Assembly (NCBI GenBank): GCA_035527895.1
Contig: DATKZQ010000047.1
Coordinates: 1 to 19,435, forward strand
Direction: 5' to 3'
Origin: JADFWK01 sp035527895
GTDB taxonomy: Bacteria; Desulfobacterota; DSM-4660; Desulfatiglandales; B25-G16
Length of the DNA: 19,435 nucleotides
This document shows positions 7,172-14,912 of the stretch, in pieces. The number at the start of each line of letters is the position of its first letter. The stretch's first letter is position 1. The notes under the pieces are model-generated. The model saw only the letters and a program-made list of their open reading frames with translations. It ran no database searches and was not told where the DNA came from. A program made the position numbers and the translations under genes.

Positions 7172-7220
7172 CGGCCCACCTCAAGATGTGTGTGTGTCAC
7201 GGTGCAGGAACCGCCCTCTT

Positions 7221-7293
7221 CCAAGAATGCATACCCAACCCTTCCGGAACCGCCAATTTTAGGGCGATCGTTTTTTCGCACGGTGATTCTTGG
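7221..7293. repeat. 8-base inverted repeat in the serS upstream region
   Basis: CCAAGAAT (7221-7228) and ATTCTTGG (7286-7293) are exact reverse complements 57 bases apart. Between them CGCC and GGCG can also pair, shortly before a T6 run (7271-7276). This could be a weak terminator for the channel gene or part of a serS leader. I see no T-box consensus. Evidence is pairing only. Confidence 0.25.
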
Positions 7294-7328
7294 TCCGGGG
7301 TTTGAGGGTGCTCGCTTGGGTTGAGGGA

Positions 7329-7358
7329 TTGGGAACAATGTGGTTTCGGAGTTATAGC
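7329..7358 (+). promoter_or_regulatory. candidate promoter for serS
   Basis: TTGGGA (7329-7334) and TATAGC (7353-7358) are separated by 18 bases, each matching the consensus at 4 of 6 positions. The serS start would lie about 50 bases downstream. Confidence 0.35.
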
Positions 7359-7414
7359 AATAATCGGAGAGACTCTATGAATGCAAGACGTTTAATGAAC
7401 ACTGAGGAGGCTGC

Positions 7415-8698
7415 ATGCTCGATCTAAAATTCGTTCGATCAAATTTGGAACTGGTAAGGGATAAACTCGAGAAGAGAGGCTATGATCTTGATCTCTCCCA
7501 CTTTCAGTCTCTCGATGAGAAGAGGCGCTCGATCTTGGCAAACCTTGAGCAGCTCAGGCATCAGCGCAATACGGTATCGGACCAGATAGCGGCTATGAAA
7601 AAGAGCGGAGAGGATGCAGCATCTCTCATCTCTGAGATGAAGACCGTATCAAAACGGATTAAGGAGATTGAGAGTGAACTCCCGGCGGTGATGGATGAAC
7701 TGAATACACTTCTGATGCTCGTGCCCAACATGCCGGACGAATCGGTGGTGGTTGGTGAAACCTCAGATGACAATCCTGTTATTCGGACGTGGGGAACGAG
7801 GAGGGATTTCGCCTTTGATCCCCTCGCGCACTGGGAGATTGGTGAAAGGCTCGGCATTCTTGATTTCTCCAGGGCTGCCAAGATTGCGGGGAGCAGATTC
7901 TCGCTTCAGAGCGGGTTGGGTGCCTCCCTGGAACGGGCCCTGATCAATTTCATGCTCGACGTTCATGTAAAGGCCCACGGCTATACAGAGATACTTCCGC
8001 CATTTCTCGTCAATTCGGAAAGCATGACCGGAACAGGGCAATTGCCAAAATTCAGGGAAGATCTGTTTAAGGTAGAGGGCTGGGACCTCTTTCTTATTCC
8101 GACGGCCGAAGTACCGGTAACCAATATCCACCGGGATGAAATCCTTCCCTCTGATCAGCTCCCCATCAGGTATGCCTCCTATACACCCTGCTTCAGGTCG
8201 GAGGCCGGCTCCTACGGCAAGGATACACGGGGGCTTATCAGGCAACATCAATTCAACAAGGTAGAACTCGTTAAATTCTGCCGTCCGGAGGACTCATACG
8301 AAGAATTGGAGTCCCTTACTGCCGATGCAGAGGAGATCTTGCAGCGCCTCGAGCTCCCCTACCGAGTTGTGTCGCTGTGTACCGGGGAGCTTGGGTTCTC
8401 CGCCGCGAAAACCTATGATCTGGAGGTGTGGCTGCCTGGACAGGAGCTCTATAGAGAGATATCCTCATGCAGTAATTTTACAGACTTCCAGGCCAGAAGG
8501 GCCAATATTCGCTTTCGGAGGAAAAAGGAAGGGGGCACAGAGCTCGTCCACACTCTTAACGGTTCGGGCTTGGCCGTGGGAAGAACACTGGTGGCGATCT
8601 TGGAGAATCATCAGCAGCCCGACGGCAGTGTGATAGTCCCCGAGGCGTTGAGGCCATATCTGGATGGGCTTTCCGTTATTAAGAGTCAGGAGCGGTAG
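7415..8698 (+). CDS. serS: seryl-tRNA synthetase
   Basis: This 427-residue class II synthetase charges tRNA-Ser with serine in the cytoplasm. Residues 1-100 form the long antiparallel coiled-coil arm that grips the tRNA extra arm. The catalytic domain follows: motif 1 region at about 175-200, serine-binding T230-A-E-V-P, motif 2 with F-R261-S-E-A-G-S and the R-Q-H-Q-F stretch (276-280), and motif 3 with N-G-S-G-L-A-V-G-R390-T. Length and order are as in bacterial SerRS of the common type. The ATG at 7415 has GAGGAGG 4 bases upstream. It stands 243 bases after the channel gene, probably as its own unit, and is closed by a terminator at 8780-8810. Confidence 0.98.
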   Translation: MLDLKFVRSNLELVRDKLEKRGYDLDLSHFQSLDEKRRSILANLEQLRHQRNTVSDQIAAMKKSGEDAASLISEMKTVSKRIKEIESELPAVMDELNTLLMLVPNMPDESVVVGETSDDNPVIRTWGTRRDFAFDPLAHWEIGERLGILDFSRAAKIAGSRFSLQSGLGASLERALINFMLDVHVKAHGYTEILPPFLVNSESMTGTGQLPKFREDLFKVEGWDLFLIPTAEVPVTNIHRDEILPSDQLPIRYASYTPCFRSEAGSYGKDTRGLIRQHQFNKVELVKFCRPEDSYEELESLTADAEEILQRLELPYRVVSLCTGELGFSAAKTYDLEVWLPGQELYREISSCSNFTDFQARRANIRFRRKKEGGTELVHTLNGSGLAVGRTLVAILENHQQPDGSVIVPEALRPYLDGLSVIKSQER

Positions 8699-8779
8699 CT
8701 CCCGGCGGGACAAGACGGTGTACGAGTTCCCAGACAGCCCACCAGCCGAATGAATTCTGCCCGATCACCAATCTCATTA

Positions 8780-8810
8780 CCGATGCCAAGATCGTGGCAG
8801 CGGTTTTTTT
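8780..8810 (+). terminator. rho-independent terminator of serS
   Basis: CCG-A-TGCCA (8780-8788), loop AGATCG, TGGCA-G-CGG (8795-8803) form a 9-position stem with one A/G mismatch, followed directly by T7 (8804-8810). It lies 82 bases after the serS stop. Confidence 0.8.
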
Positions 8811-8836
8811 ATCCGGATAGCTGAATAGATTCTGGC

Positions 8837-8874
8837 AAAAAAAGCCCTGGAGAATGAATGGAATCTCCAGGGCT
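8837..8874 (-). terminator. rho-independent terminator of the atoE gene
   Basis: The arms 8843-8853 and 8864-8874 pair perfectly over 11 bp (AGCCCTGGAGA with TCTCCAGGGCT) around a 10-base loop. On the minus strand a T tract follows (complement of A at 8837-8843). It lies 18 bases past the atoE stop and faces the serS terminator. Confidence 0.9.
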
Positions 8875-8892
8875 GCGCCTTAATTCACAGGG

Positions 8893-10287
8893 TCACAGTA
8901 TTGGTAACAGCAAGAAGGCCACCGATGTTATGATAAAAAAGACACCGAAAACCAAGAGGAGCCACCCCATGATTTCCCTAAATTCAAGCTTGGCAACAGC
9001 AAGCATAGCAATTGCCCAGAAGGGTTGAATCATATCGGTCATCATATCTCCCCAGGCATAGGCAATAACCGTCTTGTTGGCCGCCACCCCTAACTGTTTG
9101 GCAGCAGGCAGTAAATACGGTGCTGTGACCGCCCATTCCGAACCACCTGAAGGGATCAGGTAATTCAAAAGACCGGCATACCAGTAAGTGACCAGCAGAA
9201 AGGTACTGCCACTACAAATGGCTACAAAGGCGTTGGTGAAAACGGTGGCAAGGGCAGTAAATTTAAACAGTCCATAGATGCCGGCGTAAAAGGGAAATTG
9301 GATGACGATCCCCCAGACCGCTTTCCCTCCCTCTTGAGTTGCCTTCAGGAAGCTCCAGGGTCTCCAGTGAAACAGGACGCCGAGCATCAGGAAGAAAAGG
9401 TTAATGTTATCCAGGTTGATTGCTTTTGCGAATCCGATTTGCCCCAGCTCCCTGCCAAGCCACCAGAAACCGCCGATCGCTATGAGGATATTCCATCCCG
9501 GCCACCAGTTGAGCCATGCTGACGGACTGAGTTTGCCAGCCGGTTTTACAGGAGACTCGTAAAGTTTCAATTGATCCATCAACTCAGGCTTGAGTTTATA
9601 GGTCTTCTCCTCTGATGGATGCATCACAGACATGAGGATGGTAACCACAATGATGATGATGAGGAGGAGAATGATATTGAAGGGTGTGAAGATAGTCTGA
9701 GAGGTTGAGATAGTATCAGTCAGGTAACCGCCCTTTATAAGGAAGTTATTCGGCGTGTTTACCACCAATGGAGCCGACGCGGACAAACCGGCATGCCAGG
9801 TGCAGCCTAATCCGAGGTAGGCACCTGCAACGAGCAGCCGGTAGTCTACCTTTGGATTATTCTTGACCATAAACAAGGCCAACATGGCACTTGCAATCAG
9901 GCTCAGGCCCCAGTTAAACCAGGCGATAATCATGGAAAACAGGGACATGACCATAATGGCCTGCCAGGGTTTTTCCCTATTAGGCAGACTCGAGAGTCCA
10001 TTGAGCAACCTTTTGAGCGGTGGGGAGCATGCCAGGATGTAACCTGTCATCATGATGAGGCACATCTGCATTGCAAAGGTGAGTAAGACCCAAAAACCCT
10101 TACCCCACGCCTGGACAGCCTTCGCGGGCCCCGCATCTCCCCATATGAGGGCAAAGATGAAGGCTATCACAGTCAGGATCCATACGATAACCAAGGCATC
10201 GGGGACCCACTTTTCAGTCCAATCGGTTAACCCTCCGCCCCAGTCCTTTAAGAAGTCTAAACCTGATCTCTTGTCTTTCTCGGCCAT
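8893..10287 (-). CDS. atoE: short-chain fatty acid permease, AtoE family
   Basis: This 464-residue polytopic membrane protein with about a dozen hydrophobic segments is of the AtoE/short-chain fatty acid transporter family, whose E. coli member is linked to acetoacetate and butyrate use. The signature is W164-H-A-G-L-S-A-S-A-P-L-V-V-N-T-P (164-179), matching the family's HxGLSGSAPL pattern. A second conserved block, G-G-S-E-W-A-V-T-A-P-Y, lies near residue 375. The N-terminus is charged and cytoplasmic. The ATG at 10287 has AAGGAGG 7 bases before it. It is downstream of the aminotransferase on the same strand, but the 157-base gap holds its own promoter and leader, so it can be expressed alone. 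The actual substrate is not determined by sequence. Confidence 0.92.
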   Translation of the reverse strand: MAEKDKRSGLDFLKDWGGGLTDWTEKWVPDALVIVWILTVIAFIFALIWGDAGPAKAVQAWGKGFWVLLTFAMQMCLIMMTGYILACSPPLKRLLNGLSSLPNREKPWQAIMVMSLFSMIIAWFNWGLSLIASAMLALFMVKNNPKVDYRLLVAGAYLGLGCTWHAGLSASAPLVVNTPNNFLIKGGYLTDTISTSQTIFTPFNIILLLIIIIVVTILMSVMHPSEEKTYKLKPELMDQLKLYESPVKPAGKLSPSAWLNWWPGWNILIAIGGFWWLGRELGQIGFAKAINLDNINLFFLMLGVLFHWRPWSFLKATQEGGKAVWGIVIQFPFYAGIYGLFKFTALATVFTNAFVAICSGSTFLLVTYWYAGLLNYLIPSGGSEWAVTAPYLLPAAKQLGVAANKTVIAYAWGDMMTDMIQPFWAIAMLAVAKLEFREIMGWLLLVFGVFFIITSVAFLLLPIL

Positions 10288-10332
10288 GGTAAATCCTCCT
10301 TTTTTAGGGTTTTTACCTTATTGCGCCTATCG

Positions 10333-10356
10333 TCAAATTTCCTCGGTCTGTATCAT
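10333..10356 (-). CDS. possible 7-codon leader peptide upstream of atoE
   Basis: On the minus strand AAGGAGGTGAT (10365-10355) is an 11-base match to the full anti-Shine-Dalgarno complement. It runs into ATG (10356-10354) and a short frame, M-I-Q-T-E-E-I, ending in TGA at 10335-10333, 45 bases before the atoE ATG. The GGAGG-to-ATG gap is only 2 bases, which is poor for initiation, so this may be a ribosome standby site rather than a translated peptide. Confidence 0.3.
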   Translation of the reverse strand: MIQTEEI

Positions 10357-10381
10357 CACCTCCTTTTTCAAAATATCGCAT

Positions 10382-10409
10382 AGTATAAGACATTGAGACA
10401 AAAAAGCAA
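10382..10409 (-). promoter_or_regulatory. candidate promoter for atoE
   Basis: On the minus strand TTGCTT (10409-10404) and a strong -10 TATACT (10387-10382) are 16 bases apart. The -35 is weak. The leader to atoE would be about 90 bases and includes the possible minicistron at 10333-10356. Confidence 0.45.
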
Positions 10410-10444
10410 CGAATTTTGAGAGTATCTCGCTCTTAAGAATCGGC

Positions 10445-11770
10445 TCAGGCGGTCAGTTCCCTCAGCGTTTCTTCGAAGATTGACAGACACACCGCTATCT
10501 CATCTGTCGATACGGTCAGGGCCGGACAGAAGCGTATCGTGTTCTGGCCGCACCCGAGGAGCAGCAGCCCTTTGTGAAAGGCCCTTTGTATTATCTCGTT
10601 TCGCAGTTCGGAGGCCCGCTCCTTTGTCTCGCGGTCTTTCACCAGCTCTACGCCCACCATAAGCCCCTTACCCCGCACATCACCGATGCACTCGAAAGAC
10701 TTTTGAAGCTCCAGTAGTGCGGTCTGTAATGCGTCGCCGCGGACAGCGGCATTTTCCATCAGCTCGGCTTCGAGCAGCTCAATGGTGGCCAGGGCGGCGC
10801 TGCAGGACAGGGGATTGCCGCCAAAGGTGGAGGCGTGAGAGCCGGCCTCCCAGACCATAATGTCGGATCGGGCCACCATGGCGCCCAATGGCATGCCGGA
10901 GGCAATACCTTTTGCCAGGGCTATGATATCGGGTATCACGCCGAAGTGCTCCATGGCAAACATCTTGCCGGTTCGGCCCATGCCCGACTGCACCTCGTCG
11001 GCTACCATTAGAATCCCGTACTTTTTGGCTAACTTGTCCAGCTCCACGTGGAATTCGAGGGGAGGCACGATGTATCCGCCCTCGCCCTGAATCGGTTCAA
11101 CAAAGATGGCTGCCACCTCTTCGGGGGGCATGGTGCTGCAGAAGAGGAAGTCCTCGATCCAGCGCACGCATTCGATCCCGCAGTCGGGATAACACATGTT
11201 GTGGGGGCATCGGTAGCAGTAGGCGTAGGGAATATGGGTAATTCCGGGCACAAGAGGATTATAGTGCTTTTTCTGAATTGCCTTGCTCGCGGTCAGCGAT
11301 AGTGCGCCCATGGTTCGGCCGTGAAAGGCGCCAAAGAAGGCGATATTCAACTCCCGTCGTGTGTACCAACGGGCAAGCTTAAAGGCCGCTTCGACCGCTT
11401 CGGCACCTGAGTTTCCGAAATAGACCTTGTTGCTCCCGTTTCCCGGTACCAATTGGGCCAACTTGGTCGCCAGGGCAATCTGCGGCGTGTAATAGAAATC
11501 GGTTCCGGACATATGTATGAGGCGTTCGGCCTGTTCCTTGATGGCGTTGACTACGTGGGGATGGCAGTGACCGGTGGCGCAAACGGCGATGCCTGCGGTG
11601 AAGTCCAGGAAGGTGTTGCCGTCGGGATCGCGGATCCAAAGCCCTTCACCCTTCTCTGCAACGAGCGGATAAACTCGAGTATAGGAGGGAGACACATGTT
11701 CGTTGTCAGCCCCAATCAACTTGGCGGCCAGAGGACCCGGAAGGGGTGTGTTGATCTCGGGAAATCTCAT
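10445..11770 (-). CDS. class III PLP aminotransferase (4-aminobutyrate/acetylornithine type)
   Basis: This 441-residue fold-type I aminotransferase should use 2-oxoglutarate or a similar acceptor. The N-terminal block L-P-G-P (10-13) and P-S-Y-T-R-V-Y-P (28-35) is typical of archaeal and deep bacterial GABA-aminotransferase-like enzymes. Cofactor residues are visible: S121-G-A phosphate loop, F-H150-G-R, E230, D258-E-V-Q and Schiff-base lysine K287 in A-L-A-K-G-I. An insert at 185-201 holds five cysteines (C185, C188, C193, C197, C201). An upstream in-frame start at 11872 would add 34 basic residues, but AAGGAGG stands 6 bases before the ATG at 11770, so that is chosen. Substrate could be GABA, ornithine or another omega-amino acid; related archaeal proteins include amino acid racemases. 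It is upstream of atoE on the same strand. Confidence 0.88.
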   Translation of the reverse strand: MRFPEINTPLPGPLAAKLIGADNEHVSPSYTRVYPLVAEKGEGLWIRDPDGNTFLDFTAGIAVCATGHCHPHVVNAIKEQAERLIHMSGTDFYYTPQIALATKLAQLVPGNGSNKVYFGNSGAEAVEAAFKLARWYTRRELNIAFFGAFHGRTMGALSLTASKAIQKKHYNPLVPGITHIPYAYCYRCPHNMCYPDCGIECVRWIEDFLFCSTMPPEEVAAIFVEPIQGEGGYIVPPLEFHVELDKLAKKYGILMVADEVQSGMGRTGKMFAMEHFGVIPDIIALAKGIASGMPLGAMVARSDIMVWEAGSHASTFGGNPLSCSAALATIELLEAELMENAAVRGDALQTALLELQKSFECIGDVRGKGLMVGVELVKDRETKERASELRNEIIQRAFHKGLLLLGCGQNTIRFCPALTVSTDEIAVCLSIFEETLRELTA

Positions 11771-11776
11771 ACCAAA

Positions 11777-11783
11777 CCTCCTT
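11777..11783 (-). promoter_or_regulatory. ribosome binding site that fixes the aminotransferase start
   Basis: AAGGAGG on the minus strand lies 6 bases before the ATG at 11770. It argues against the longer in-frame start at 11872, whose extra 34 residues look unlike the family N-terminus. Confidence 0.8.
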
Positions 11784-12067
11784 GTTAGGGATGCAATCTG
11801 TTCTATAGCCAACCGGCTTGTTTTCTTGGATTGGTCTTTGGATAGACGACCGCGAAATACCCGGAATTTCATAATTCAAAGACCAGCATAGTATGTTGGA
11901 ACTTTGCACAACCTTCCATTAATTGTCAAGTGAGACGTTTCCCACGGAAGATATCACCGCATCTGAGAGGTAGTATTCGGCTTTCGCGGAACCGTTGGAA
12001 CAGGCAGGGAAGATTGTGCGGATATCACGCCGAAGGGCTTTTGTTAATAGGTGACCGAGCCCCCCTA

Positions 12068-12096
12068 TTGACTTTGTGGGATTGCTGGTTTAGCGT
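12068..12096 (+). promoter_or_regulatory. candidate promoter for tmcCBA
   Basis: TTGACT (12068-12073, 5 of 6) is followed after 17 bases by TAGCGT (12091-12096, 3 of 6). It would give a leader of about 70 bases before tmcC. The -10 is weak, so confidence is limited. Confidence 0.35.
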
Positions 12097-12175
12097 AAAT
12101 AAGAGTGAGGATAGGTTTTTAGAGACAAGAGCGTTCAAAGCTCTGGGAATATGTAGCGGGGAGGAATCAACAGAT

Positions 12176-12835
12176 ATGGAGACCGTGTATTTTTTTCTCA
12201 CCGGGCCGGCCGTCTGGATCGCGTTCATTGTCTTTATCGGGGGTTTGATACTGCGCATCACCTACCTTTTCGGTTTGAGCCGTGAACGGGATCGGGTTTT
12301 CTACAACCACAGAAGCCTATCATGGGCGCTCAAGTCGATTCTTCACTGGATGGTTCCCTGGGGGAGCGTTTCGTTAAGGCTTCAGCCGGTTTTTTCCCTG
12401 GTTTTCTTTGTTTTTCACGTTTGTCTGTTCGCCGTGCCCTTATTCTTGGCGGCCCATAATATGCTGTGGGAGGAGGCCTTCGGTATCAGGTTATGGTCGA
12501 TGCCGGACTTGTGGGCGGATATGTTGACCATAATCCTCATCGGCTGTGCGATCTTCTTGTTTGTCCGGCGGCTGGTGCGGCCTGAAGTGCGTATTTTGAC
12601 CACTCTCTGGGATTATACGCTCCTTGTTTTGACGGCGCTGCCCTTTGTGACCGGCTTTCTGGCCTATCATCAGTGGGGAGCGTATGAGGTGATGCTCAAC
12701 CTCCATGTCCTCAGCGCAGAGGTGCTCTTGATCATCATTCCTTTTACCAAGCTCAGCCATATCCTGCTCTTTTTCTTTACTCGCTCATTCATCGGATTTG
12801 AAATGGGCGGTAGGAGAGGTGCCCGCGCCTGGTGA
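12176..12835 (+). CDS. tmcC: TmcC-like NarI-type membrane cytochrome b
   Basis: This 219-residue membrane protein resembles the cytochrome b subunit of the Tmc complex of sulfate reducers, and more distantly DsrM/NarI. Five hydrophobic segments (about 10-30, 71-94, 112-131, 144-164, 179-200) and histidines H81, H94, H165, H177 and H195 suit two b haems that would pass electrons across the membrane to the quinone pool or to TmcB. Recognisable stretches are P-W-G-S-V-S-L-R (61-68), G-F-L-A-Y-H-Q-W (160-167) and P-F-T-K-L-S-H (189-195). The ATG at 12176 is preceded by GGGGAGG with an 11-base gap, somewhat long; an upstream in-frame start at 11930 would add an implausible basic stretch. It is first of three plus-strand genes with tmcB and tmcA. 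Confidence 0.82.
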   Translation: METVYFFLTGPAVWIAFIVFIGGLILRITYLFGLSRERDRVFYNHRSLSWALKSILHWMVPWGSVSLRLQPVFSLVFFVFHVCLFAVPLFLAAHNMLWEEAFGIRLWSMPDLWADMLTIILIGCAIFLFVRRLVRPEVRILTTLWDYTLLVLTALPFVTGFLAYHQWGAYEVMLNLHVLSAEVLLIIIPFTKLSHILLFFFTRSFIGFEMGGRRGARAW

Positions 12836-12914
12836 TGACAATTTCGCTGACAATCCTTATCTTATAACGTGTTTGGCCTAAAGCGTAAGCCATTGAAGAG
12901 AGAGGTCATGTTTT

Positions 12915-14222
12915 ATGGAAAACGCGGCAGAAAAACCCGTTGAGATCAAAAGGATCAATGAAATATTGGACATCAACAAGGGCGCACTGATGCGCACCTG
13001 GCTCGGCATCTGTTCACGGTGCGGATTGTGTGCCGAAGGGTGCTTATTCTATCTGGCACACGACAAGGATCCCCGGATGAGCCCGGCCTATAAGGTACGG
13101 AAAACGCTCGGCGAGATGTATCGCAGAAAGGGCAGGGTTGACCGCGAGTTCCTGGAACAGTGCAAGGAGATCCTCTGGGGTGAATGCACGACCTGCAAGC
13201 GCTGTTCCCTTTATTGTCCCTTTGGGATCGATGTTGCCACGATGATATCAAAGGCACGTTCCGTGTGTTGCTCCCAAGGCGTCATCCCTGAGGGTCTGGC
13301 ACACACGTTGGAAAACTATCGAGAAACCGGCAACCAGATGGGAATGACCGCTCAGGAATTACAGGAAACATGTGAATGGATGGCTGAGGAAGGTGCCGAG
13401 GAGATACGCTGGCTTGAGATCCCGATCGATAAAAAGGGTGCCAAGTACATGTACACCGTCAATCCCCGTGAGCCCAAGTACTATCCGTTGGATCTGGCTA
13501 TGGCCGCTCAGATATTCACGGTTGCCAAAGAAAGCTGGACGATTCCGAGCACGGGCTGGGACTGCACCAACCTGGCCATGTTCTCCGGTGATGAGGAACT
13601 GGCGGGTCAACTGGTAAAGAACATGTACGATAAGGCCCTGGAGCTGGAGGTGGAAAAAATCCTGGTGACCGAGTGCGGGCATGCCTATCGTTCCGCTGCA
13701 TTCGAAGGACCGTATTTGGCTGGCTACCGGGACGGAAAACCCCCCGTGGAGGTAGTCCATTCTGTTCGGCTTTTTTACGAATACCTTAGAGATGGCCGAA
13801 TTGAGATCGAAAAGAAGCTTGAAGAACCGGTGACCTACCAGGACCCCTGTAATGTTTCCAGAAATGGCGGGCTTTGGGAAGAAGCCCGCAAGATCATGGC
13901 ATACATTGCTGAGGATTTTAGGGAAATGAGCCCCAACCGCGAGCACAACCATTGCTGTGGTGGCGGTGGTGGCTTCATACCCATGGGACCTGAGTACAAG
14001 AAGCGGCGGATGACATCGGGCAAGGTGAAGGCGGACCAGATAAAGGCTACCGGTGCAAAAATCGTGATTACGCCCTGCCATAATTGCTATGACCAGATCA
14101 AAGATCTGAACGAGGAATACGACCTGGGGGTCAAGGTTTTGTCGCTCAAGGAAGTTATCTGCGAACAAATGGTGATCCCCGAGGAATTCAAACCGGAACC
14201 TGATGAGGAGGATGAAGACTAG
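12915..14222 (+). CDS. tmcB: TmcB-like (HdrD-type) iron-sulfur protein
   Basis: This 435-residue cytoplasmic iron-sulfur protein resembles TmcB and HdrD/DsrK. Two [4Fe-4S] motifs lie near the N-terminus: C33-x2-C36-x2-C39-x3-C43 and C91-x2-C94-x2-C97-x3-C101. Two cysteine-rich CCG-type domains follow. The second is complete (C312-x34-C347-C348-x39-C388-x2-C391), as expected for a special [4Fe-4S] cluster of the heterodisulfide-reductase kind. The first is degenerate, keeping only C217 and C254. The C-terminus is an acidic tail (P-D-E-E-D-E-D). The ATG has GAGAGAGG about 9 bases upstream and starts 79 bases after tmcC. It would take electrons from the membrane cytochrome; its soluble partner is not known from this sequence. 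Confidence 0.85.
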   Translation: MENAAEKPVEIKRINEILDINKGALMRTWLGICSRCGLCAEGCLFYLAHDKDPRMSPAYKVRKTLGEMYRRKGRVDREFLEQCKEILWGECTTCKRCSLYCPFGIDVATMISKARSVCCSQGVIPEGLAHTLENYRETGNQMGMTAQELQETCEWMAEEGAEEIRWLEIPIDKKGAKYMYTVNPREPKYYPLDLAMAAQIFTVAKESWTIPSTGWDCTNLAMFSGDEELAGQLVKNMYDKALELEVEKILVTECGHAYRSAAFEGPYLAGYRDGKPPVEVVHSVRLFYEYLRDGRIEIEKKLEEPVTYQDPCNVSRNGGLWEEARKIMAYIAEDFREMSPNREHNHCCGGGGGFIPMGPEYKKRRMTSGKVKADQIKATGAKIVITPCHNCYDQIKDLNEEYDLGVKVLSLKEVICEQMVIPEEFKPEPDEEDED

Positions 14223-14347
14223 AGAGAGCAGGATAAGGGGGTTTTTGCTCAAACCGGTTGGATGAATCGTTTCGTTGCCAACGATAGATGCCGATCGGGC
14301 ATAAAGAACAGGTGCGGCTATTGAGGAGGAGGGGGAGGGTAGTGTTC

Positions 14348-14725
14348 ATGAAACGGGCACGGTACATAACTGCTGTGTTGTTTGTGTTGGCATTCTTTTC
14401 TTCGGCCTTTTGTCAGGATGAAGTAATCGTGCTTGGCCACGATGAGTTGGGGATGCATGAACGGGCGGCTGTGAAGTTCAATCATGAAAAGCATCAGGAA
14501 GTGGTGACTGAGTGTACTCGCTGCCATCACGATTACGACAACTATATGAACAACGTGGGCGGTGAGGGCCAGGCCTGTTCGGAATGCCACGGCAAAACCG
14601 GGGGAGATAACGGCGTTGCGTTGGTAAACGCATTTCACCTTCAATGCAAGACCTGCCATCAAGCTCTTATTGCCAGGGGCCGGAATAGTGGCCCGGTCAT
14701 GTGCGGTCAATGTCACCGGAGATGA
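14348..14725 (+). CDS. tmcA: TmcA-like exported tetraheme cytochrome c3
   Basis: This 125-residue periplasmic cytochrome starts with a Sec signal peptide (K-R-A-R, hydrophobic core to about residue 20, cleavage near F-C-Q/D-E). The mature part has four CxxCH haem sites: C56-C59-H60, C77-C80-H81, C100-C103-H104 and C119-C122-H123. Distal ligands fit class III cytochromes: H46 and H49 in N-H-E-K-H, H61 directly after the first site, and H97 in A-F-H. It is therefore bis-histidine tetraheme c3, and by context TmcA, the electron entry point of the complex. The start at 14348 has GGAGGG upstream; a frame opening at 14288 would add 20 residues before the signal peptide and is not used. No terminator was seen in 14726-14912. 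Confidence 0.88.
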   Translation: MKRARYITAVLFVLAFFSSAFCQDEVIVLGHDELGMHERAAVKFNHEKHQEVVTECTRCHHDYDNYMNNVGGEGQACSECHGKTGGDNGVALVNAFHLQCKTCHQALIARGRNSGPVMCGQCHRR

Positions 14726-14912
14726 GCTTTGGCACTGCTGCGCCTCTCAGGTCGGAATACTCCCACAACCACTGTACTGACCAGATGTGGTCGCGACTTC
14801 TTTTACCTCCCACATACCAGGAACCTGCTCTGTAGAACCCCCCTGCCGGGTGGTGCGCCTGGAAGCCGTTTCGCTCAGGTAGGCGCTTCGAGCCCGGCTG
14901 GATGCAGTCACC

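Larger units (their letters stand above)
11771..12175. other. 405-base divergent intergenic region between the aminotransferase and tmc genes
   Basis: It should hold promoters in both directions. On the minus strand there is a perfect TTGACA (11929-11924), but the hexamer 17 bases on, CAAAGT, is a poor -10. On the plus strand there is a better-spaced candidate at 12068-12096. A reading frame open from 11930 into tmcC is arginine-rich, has no ribosome site and looks like untranslated leader. No hairpin-plus-T terminator was seen. Confidence 0.6.

Noticed and set aside
7181..7195. short TG dinucleotide run after the potassium channel gene
   Set aside because: Only about five units long and with no evident role; likely chance.
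11907..11929. TTGACAATTAAT on the minus strand, like the trp/tac -35 region
   Set aside because: The -35 is perfect, but no acceptable -10 lies 16-18 bases away, so I mention it in the intergenic entry and do not call a promoter.
11930..12175. 82-codon N-terminal extension of tmcC
   Set aside because: The extension is basic and has no ribosome site; the ATG at 12176 has GGGGAGG upstream and begins directly with the first membrane helix.
13359..14252. 297-codon minus-strand frame opposite tmcB
   Set aside because: It lies wholly antisense to a gene with complete iron-sulfur motifs; its length reflects codon bias on the other strand.
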